Shown here piece by piece: positions 56,884-64,000 of a DNA stretch of 64,000 nucleotides; the first letter of the stretch is position 1; the number at the start of each line of letters is the position of its first letter. Where the stretch lies: positions 47,639,321 to 47,703,320 of the forward strand of contig JALGPY010000002.1 of the NCBI GenBank assembly GCA_023055425.1, in the 5' to 3' direction. Under the pieces are notes generated by a model, which searched no databases, was not told the DNA's origin, and saw only the letters and a program-made list of their open reading frames with translations. A program made the translations under genes and the position numbers. The DNA is from Linanthus parryae (Eukaryota > Streptophyta > Magnoliopsida > Ericales > Polemoniaceae).

Positions 56884-59800
56884 ATGCTATATTCTACTGA
56901 ATTGGAGAGGGCAAGCAGTCTCGCACATATAGCCCATTCTATGTTTTTTAGGAATTGTGTATCGCTATTGTTAACTACAATTTCGAAGGTAATTTATGCA
57001 TTTTTTGTATGAAATATCTGGATACATACAATTCATCAATTGTAAGCATTCCTTGTCACCCTCAGAATAAAATTCAATCAAAACAGTTTTGTTTTAAAAT
57101 CTTCGTATATTGAATTGTATTTTTAGTGGATTCTTTTGTCAAATTTCTTGGGCTTAATGTGGGATATGGGAATTACACAATTCATATGTTGTCAACACTA
57201 ATTTTAATTAAAATTCGTATTTCTTCAAACCGCATAACTAAGAATCAAAAAAGATTTCGCTGTTGCATCATTTTCACCATTGAACAATTCATGTACTGAC
57301 AAAACAAACAATATCTTAATTTTTCATAACACTCAATTGTTACTTATTTCTTTATATTGCTCAAAATCGGAGTTTGTTCATAGAGTTTGGCTTGATTAAC
57401 ATTGTTCTTATTCTGTCCTTATCATATTTAAGGCTACATGTACTCATATTTTTTCATATGTTAATTTCATTTGCTTATTAAAAGTGTTTCAATGTATTTT
57501 CAATTTATTTAGTTAAATTTTGTATGCCAATTTACTTCAACAAGATGCGTCTATGTTCGTTCTTTGTCAAACCCTAAAAAATAAGAAAATATGCGTATTT
57601 CACCATTTTCTCGCATGTGGTTTGTGTGTATATGTCTAAGTACTTAAAGTTTTTTGAGGCAATGGGGAAAAAGAAATCGACTTTTCTAGTTATAATTTTC
57701 TTAAATTACTTACTATGTTATTTTTGTTTCATTTTGCCAGAGATGTCTCCGTATTCAATTATGTCAAAGATTGAGTAAGATCGTTGATCATAACATTTCA
57801 TTCACCTGTAAGTGAGTCATCCCTCAGCTTTTTGTGTTGATTTACCAAACATGTCCAGTTTATCAAACTTTGTCAATAAAACATTGTAATGTTCTCATCT
57901 TTTATTCATAATAAGTGAAAATATTTTGACATTATTTTATGACATTAATGTTATATTTTATGTCAAATTAATTCAAATTACTAAATGGTAAAACTTTGTC
58001 CGTAAAAAATGATAAACTTTTGGAGAAAAAACTTTCTGCATAAATAATCTTAGAAAATTAATATTATTATCACGATTGATTTTCACCATTTCTTTTCCTA
58101 GAAAAAAAATAATATTATTACTAAAAATGTATCACGGGTGATTTTCACCATTTTTTCATAGAAAAAATTAATATTATTACTAAAGATGTATCATAGGTGA
58201 TTTTCAACATTTTTTTCCCATACAAAATTCACTACTCGTTAAAATATATTCTCAAGTGACAGTTTTGCAACAAAAAATGAGTGAATTTCCATAAATACAT
58301 GATTGAATTCAATTATTTACTTTGATTGACTTGTAAAGTATATATGACTAGCTCTTAAGATATTTTATTATTCCTGTGCATATAATTGTTCTTGTCCATC
58401 CATTAGCAATGTCGTAAATCATATGAGAGAAGTATAGGAACAATTGTTGATTTTGAATTGTGTTTTCACATACTGCTGAAGTTGTTAATATAAAACCCCA
58501 AAACCCTGAAATACAAACGTAAGTAACTGTGAGCCATTACTAAATCTAACATGAGATGTTGGTACTACCAACCATTCTAATCAAATCCAATAAAATGAAC
58601 TCTGTGGGAGATGCACCTAGCTGTCATGTGAGCGCATATAACTGGTTTAAAAAATTATGACTGGTGCTTACCGTTCTTTTTCGCCTGTCCTGTACTTTTT
58701 ACTGAAATTATGTCCATGTTGACTCACAAAACAAAGTATGTGTAGATTACTCAACATTAATCTTTAGTTTAACTAACTTCTTAGTGAATTTACCCGATGT
58801 CTAGAAAAAGTGGTCAAAATCATATTGGAAGAATTTATCAGAACATTTATCAGTGGTAGATATTATTTTAGGCTACACAAAAACCTATTTTTTTTTTCAA
58901 AGGTGAGTTGTGAAGAAAAAAAAAATGAGGAGCCTTTTATGAAAGATGATAAATAAATTTGTATACACTTGTGTAGAAAGGTATGTTTTCTTTAGTAGGA
59001 TGATTAACATAAAAAACTGTTTATGAAGAAGTCAAACAATTATAACTGGACAGAGCAAATCTTCAGTTTGGCTGGTTATGAACAAATTATCACTTGATTC
59101 TGCTCACGGTTAATTTTCTTTCACCAAAATTAATGGTTTAAAGAACATAAATTGTACATAGATGATTGAATAATACTTCTATTTAGATTGTGGATATGCT
59201 TACTCATACCGTTGGAGTTAATAGCTTGAAAATGCATCACAGACATTTCCTGGAAAATGCAGAAGTTTTAATTAAGAGAATCCAAAAAAAAAACTTGTGT
59301 TCATAAAAATCAAAATAATTGGAATATAAAACTATATTTTATAATTATTTCTAACACGTTGAGACCCTTTCACGTAAAGCGGTGATTCTCACAATCACCA
59401 CTTATGTGTTAATTCTGGACATACGACAAGTTTCTCAAATAAAAGGGGGGAAGTACGACAAGTGTTTGAATAAAAGAATTAACATTTAATTATTTCCTTT
59501 AGTTCACTTATCATGAACATATGAAACTAGTATGCAATATTATTGGAATAAATAGCTCCATAAGATACATCCTTTCGGTAGAAAATAGAAACTATTTAAT
59601 GGTACATGTATATATATTTTCCGAAATTGAACTAGACATATTAATTTAGCTCTGGCACCTACCACCTACAAATATTATTTCTTTGATTTTGGTAGTATAT
59701 AAACATGTGTTTGATCAGCCTAACACAAAACATTTCCAACATTATCTACATTTGAGAGGCATTTTCCTAGCTCCGGGCAATGTAAGCTACTCTCTACGAA

Positions 59801-61129
59801 GTTTTCTATTCCAATTATTTTCATTGTATAAACACAAGGTTTTTTGCATTCTCTAATTAAAACTTTTGCATTTTTCTGGAAATGTCTGTGATGCAGCTTC
59901 AAGCTAAGAATGAACTCATACGGTATGAGTAAGCATATTCACAATTCAATGAAAGCATTAGACAATCACATGCTTACGATTTATGTCCTTTGAACCCTGA
60001 ACTTTAGTGAAAGAGAATCTAACATGACCAATGGAGTGATAATTTGTTCATAACAAACCAAATTGAAGATTTCTCCGTCATTTTATTTCCTGTTACATGT
60101 TTTAGTTTCTCCACTGGAGTTCTTGGTTGCAATTTGAGAAAAACAATATTGGACACATATAGAAAAGTACGAAAAGAAATCATAAATTTTCATTTGATTG
60201 GATATATACGACATTTAAATTTTTCGTTTTTATAGGTGAAATGAAAAGCGCAATGATATTAAACTAAAGAATGGATACACATGTCGTTTGCAGTATCCTG
60301 TTATTATAAGTGTTTGTCTTCTTCATAGACAGTCTTTTTTCAGATTCTTTTTAGATGTTCCATATGAACATGTACGTTGTAATAATTCATATATTTTTTC
60401 ATTATTTTTTTTTTTATTATTATCTGAGATTTCTATAAGTTCAGCCAGGAACTTATATTTTCAAGAAAAACGCCAGGATTGTTTTCGTTGAGAGCAAAAA
60501 TAATGTTCCAATATTACAAATTTTGTGTAATTTTTATTCTAATTTCTTTCTTACATAAATACACGCTCTTATTTCCTGAAAAAAAAATGCGCACTCTTAA
60601 ATCTTTAGCTTAATAAAATTAGCTTAATATAAAGGATATTCATACAATTCTCAGGATGTAGCTAACATATATTCTTTTGTGTCCTGCAGGTAACATCAAA
60701 CTCCATGTTTGTGGAAGCTATGGAGAGAACTCTCGCTCCGGAGGATTAGGAGGGATTTTCTTTAGTGGGAATGGAGAGTGGCGGCTTGGCTATCATGGAC
60801 ACCTCGAAAGCACATCGAGGCTAGAAGCAGAAATGTGGGCCATCTATCGAGGGCTCACAATTTTGCACGAGAAAGGTTGGTTTGACATTGTAGTTGAATC
60901 AACCTTCCAAGAAGCCATTAATCTCGTCAACGCGGAGTTCATCATGCGACGCATGTTGAGAGAGCTCGTGATGCAGATAAGGATTCTCCTTCGAGGGAAC
61001 AGGTGCACACTGCTCTACACCTCGAGAGAGGAGAATCCAATTGCCAATGCTCTCGCAAAAATGGGAGCGGAAAATGCGGAGGCACTGGTCCTTTATCAGA
61101 CCCGCCCAAACCATCTTAGGATCAATTAG
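56884..61129 (+). CDS. Three-exon gene B encoding a small RNase H-like protein
   Basis: Exons 56884-56988, 57741-57807 and 60690-61129 (105, 67 and 440 nt) match gene A exactly in length and phase and give 203 residues. Exon 1 differs from A by one residue (Phe for Leu in HSMLFRN). Exon 2 is identical in protein sequence. The terminal exon differs by about 16 residues. The first donor is GTAATT instead of GTAAGT and may be weaker. Intron 2 is shorter because of two deletions. No known domain precedes the RNase H-like part. Model inferred from conserved frames and splice sites, without expression evidence. Confidence 0.5.
57961..59010. other. AT-rich first half of intron 2 of gene B
   Basis: Matches 5830-7494 except for the A block 6261-6857, which is missing at 58372/58373. 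The local GTGATTTTCACCATTTTT tandem blocks are kept. No gene. Confidence 0.5.
59011..60340. repeat. Long inverted repeat in intron 2 of gene B (left arm shortened)
   Basis: Same inverted repeat as 7495-9018, but 195 bases of the left arm are deleted at 59060/59061 (between AAAT repeats). The right arm, about 59800-60340, is intact. The possible hairpin is therefore shorter, roughly 300 bp plus the outermost bases. Confidence 0.7.
60690..61129 (+). CDS. Terminal exon with catalytically degenerate RNase H-like domain (copy B)
   Basis: Same TTTTGTGTCCTGCAG acceptor and same 145 codons. Motifs are HVCGSY, SGGLGGIF, RLEAEMWAIYRGL, VVESTFQEA and REENPIANALAKMG. The same three catalytic Asp are replaced by Cys, Thr and Asn, and the Glu remains, so the losses predate the duplication. 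By my hand alignment A and B differ at about 24 bases here, about 17 of them changing the residue. The frame is open with no indel. Confidence 0.75.
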
Positions 61130-61739
61130 AAAAGACATGTAATTTCTGTAATTTATGTCTTTGAATTTTGTTACACCGGTTAGGAAAACATGAAAATGTA
61201 CTCTCTTAATAATTCCAAATACTAAATAATATCTTGCATATTTTTATTTCAGGTTCACAAAGATTATTTTAGTTATTCTTGATTTCAACTAGTCTTTAGC
61301 TTGCTTGTCAACTTCCAGATCATATCAAGTCATTTCTTTCAACACCTAATTGTGCATCTAAATTATCTTGCACTTCACACGTTTCTGATCTTTCTAGAAA
61401 TTTTTTGTATCTTCACATCATGTTATATTCATTTTTTATGCCAAATCATTCTGTAATCGGGACCTAATGACTGATTAGAATTTATAAGGGTTTGAGTATA
61501 ACATGCGACGACCTGTCACACGTTTATTATAAAAATGATCGATTAACATAAACAGACAAATTATTATCACTAGTCTGACAATTCTAGACATCCAAAACTC
61601 AACCAGCATGACGCACAGTCCTTTGAAACAACATTTTTAATCAAATTTCTGAAAAATTAGTACATGACTGAATTACTAAAAAGTTACACGAGCTCGTCAA
61701 AAATGGCATTTTCATTAAACATCCCAACTAAACAATAAT

Positions 61740-62040
61740 TACAGTTTTCACTAAAGACAACATATTTAACTAAAAATACAATTTTTAGCTACAACACCGC
61801 GATCCAGTCGCGCTCCAGCTCAACATGTAAAATAGAGGGGTGAGTTAAACAGCCCATTAGGTACCGCATTACCACTGGCCTGGAAATCTAAAATCTACTT
61901 AACACAACAACCAATTATCACACACAACATGCGTCGCCAAATATACAATCCGCATGATTTATCGATCACCAGACAATCAACAGATAGCTATAAAGCTACA
62001 AATAGTAAATCAAGCACCTCTATCTGGTCAAATGATGACA
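61740..62040 (-). mobile_element. LTR-like fragment, antisense (copy B)
   Basis: Counterpart of 10435-10720 with the same GAGTTAAACAGCCCA..AGGTACCGC landmarks. No coding content. Confidence 0.3.
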
Positions 62041-63485
<1,445 letters not shown>

Positions 63486-64000
63486 TGATGCAGGAAGAAT
63501 TTCGAAAGAATATCCGACTGCTTCAGAAAAGTCATTTCGGTCAAAACGCAGAATCAGGGGCTGAATTGAAAGATGTCGGATTCGGGAAAAATCATACATT
63601 ATTTTGAGTGGAAACGAAGTTCCAAAACGAACCCGTGAACTATCACGGGCACCACAATGATTTGGTCAAATTCGGCCATTTAGGGGTCCAAATCAGTGTT
63701 TTTTCATTTTTGGTAATATTTATTTCGCTAATTAGGAGGTCAAATTAAACCCGATTTGGGTGAATCTTTTTGCTGAGTCTTTATTTTGTTTAGGACTTTA
63801 ATTTATGATTGTTTTTATTTGAGATTTTTGCTATTTTAGGCAAAAAAAAATTTAGCTATTTATACCCGACTTGTGGGTAAATTTCAGTAGACTTTGATTA
63901 TTAAAATTATTCAAAACTCTAGAGAGCTTCGTGCCCTAGTTCTTTTCCTTTTCATTTGTTGATCCCGCTGTGATCCCTCGCTTGGTTGTTTAACCCGGCG
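63486..64000 (+). mobile_element. 5' part of an LTR, running off the window
   Basis: Begins TGATGCAGGAAG exactly where similarity to copy A stops (GGCCGAT|TGATG against GGCCGAT|CCTCT). It has a TATA-like TTTATACCCG at about 63860 and a leader-like CTAGAGAGCTTCGTGCCCTAG further on. No ORF. It reads as the first 515 bases of a retrotransposon LTR inserted into copia body 3 of copy B; the other end is outside the window. Confidence 0.6.

Overview
The window looks like an AT-rich, repeat-dense intergenic region of a flowering-plant nuclear genome, most likely a eudicot. The evidence is L1-type LINEs with a C-terminal RNase H domain, Ty1/copia and Ty3-like LTR pieces, CACTA elements, Helitrons starting TCTATATT and ending CTAG, hAT-like and Mutator-like MITEs, and plant promoter boxes (telo-box, site II, TATA). 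I see no rRNA, tRNA, CRISPR or prokaryotic gene. I cannot name the species.

Layout. (1) 1-12118 and 47885-63485 are two copies (A and B) of one large unit in direct orientation, still closely similar. Each holds a GATCC-rich MITE, a short non-autonomous Helitron, a TATA/telo-box/site II promoter, and a three-exon gene ending in a RNase H-like exon. A long inverted repeat lies in the second intron, and a decayed copia body with a triplet microsatellite closes the unit. Copy A runs off the left edge. Copy B ends where a new LTR begins at 63486. (2) 10.7-19.15 kb is a tandem of copia bodies separated by LTR-like repeats, with a 5'-truncated LINE (LINE-1) nested in the second body. (3) 19.6-31.2 kb holds a third, much older copy (C) of the same gene. 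Its exon relics are pushed apart by a Mutator-like MITE with 9-bp target duplications, a 2.8-kb fold-back element, and a hAT-like MITE split by a complete 5.6-kb LINE (LINE-2) with a 14-bp target duplication. (4) 33-44 kb has two copies of an LTR-like repeat with a 5.7-kb CACTA element between them. That CACTA carries a 3.2-kb Helitron holding host-gene-like sequence. (5) 44-47.9 kb is LTR remnants, degenerate AT-rich tandem repeats and an (AAT)n tract. (6) In copy B a 4.17-kb CACTA sits inside the Helitron and carries an antisense piece of a DUF604 (Fringe-like glycosyltransferase) gene; copy A keeps the empty site.

The only host-like gene I can assemble is the A/B pair. Exons of 105, 67 and 440 nt join in phase in both copies to give a 203-residue protein. 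Its RNase H-like domain has lost three of the four catalytic acidic residues in both copies. A/B differences in that exon are mostly replacements, which suggests weak or no constraint. The older copy C has an extra 39-nt, phase-neutral exon whose equivalent in A and B lies inside a hairpin arm and carries stops. Everything else is transposon material with identifiable breaks.
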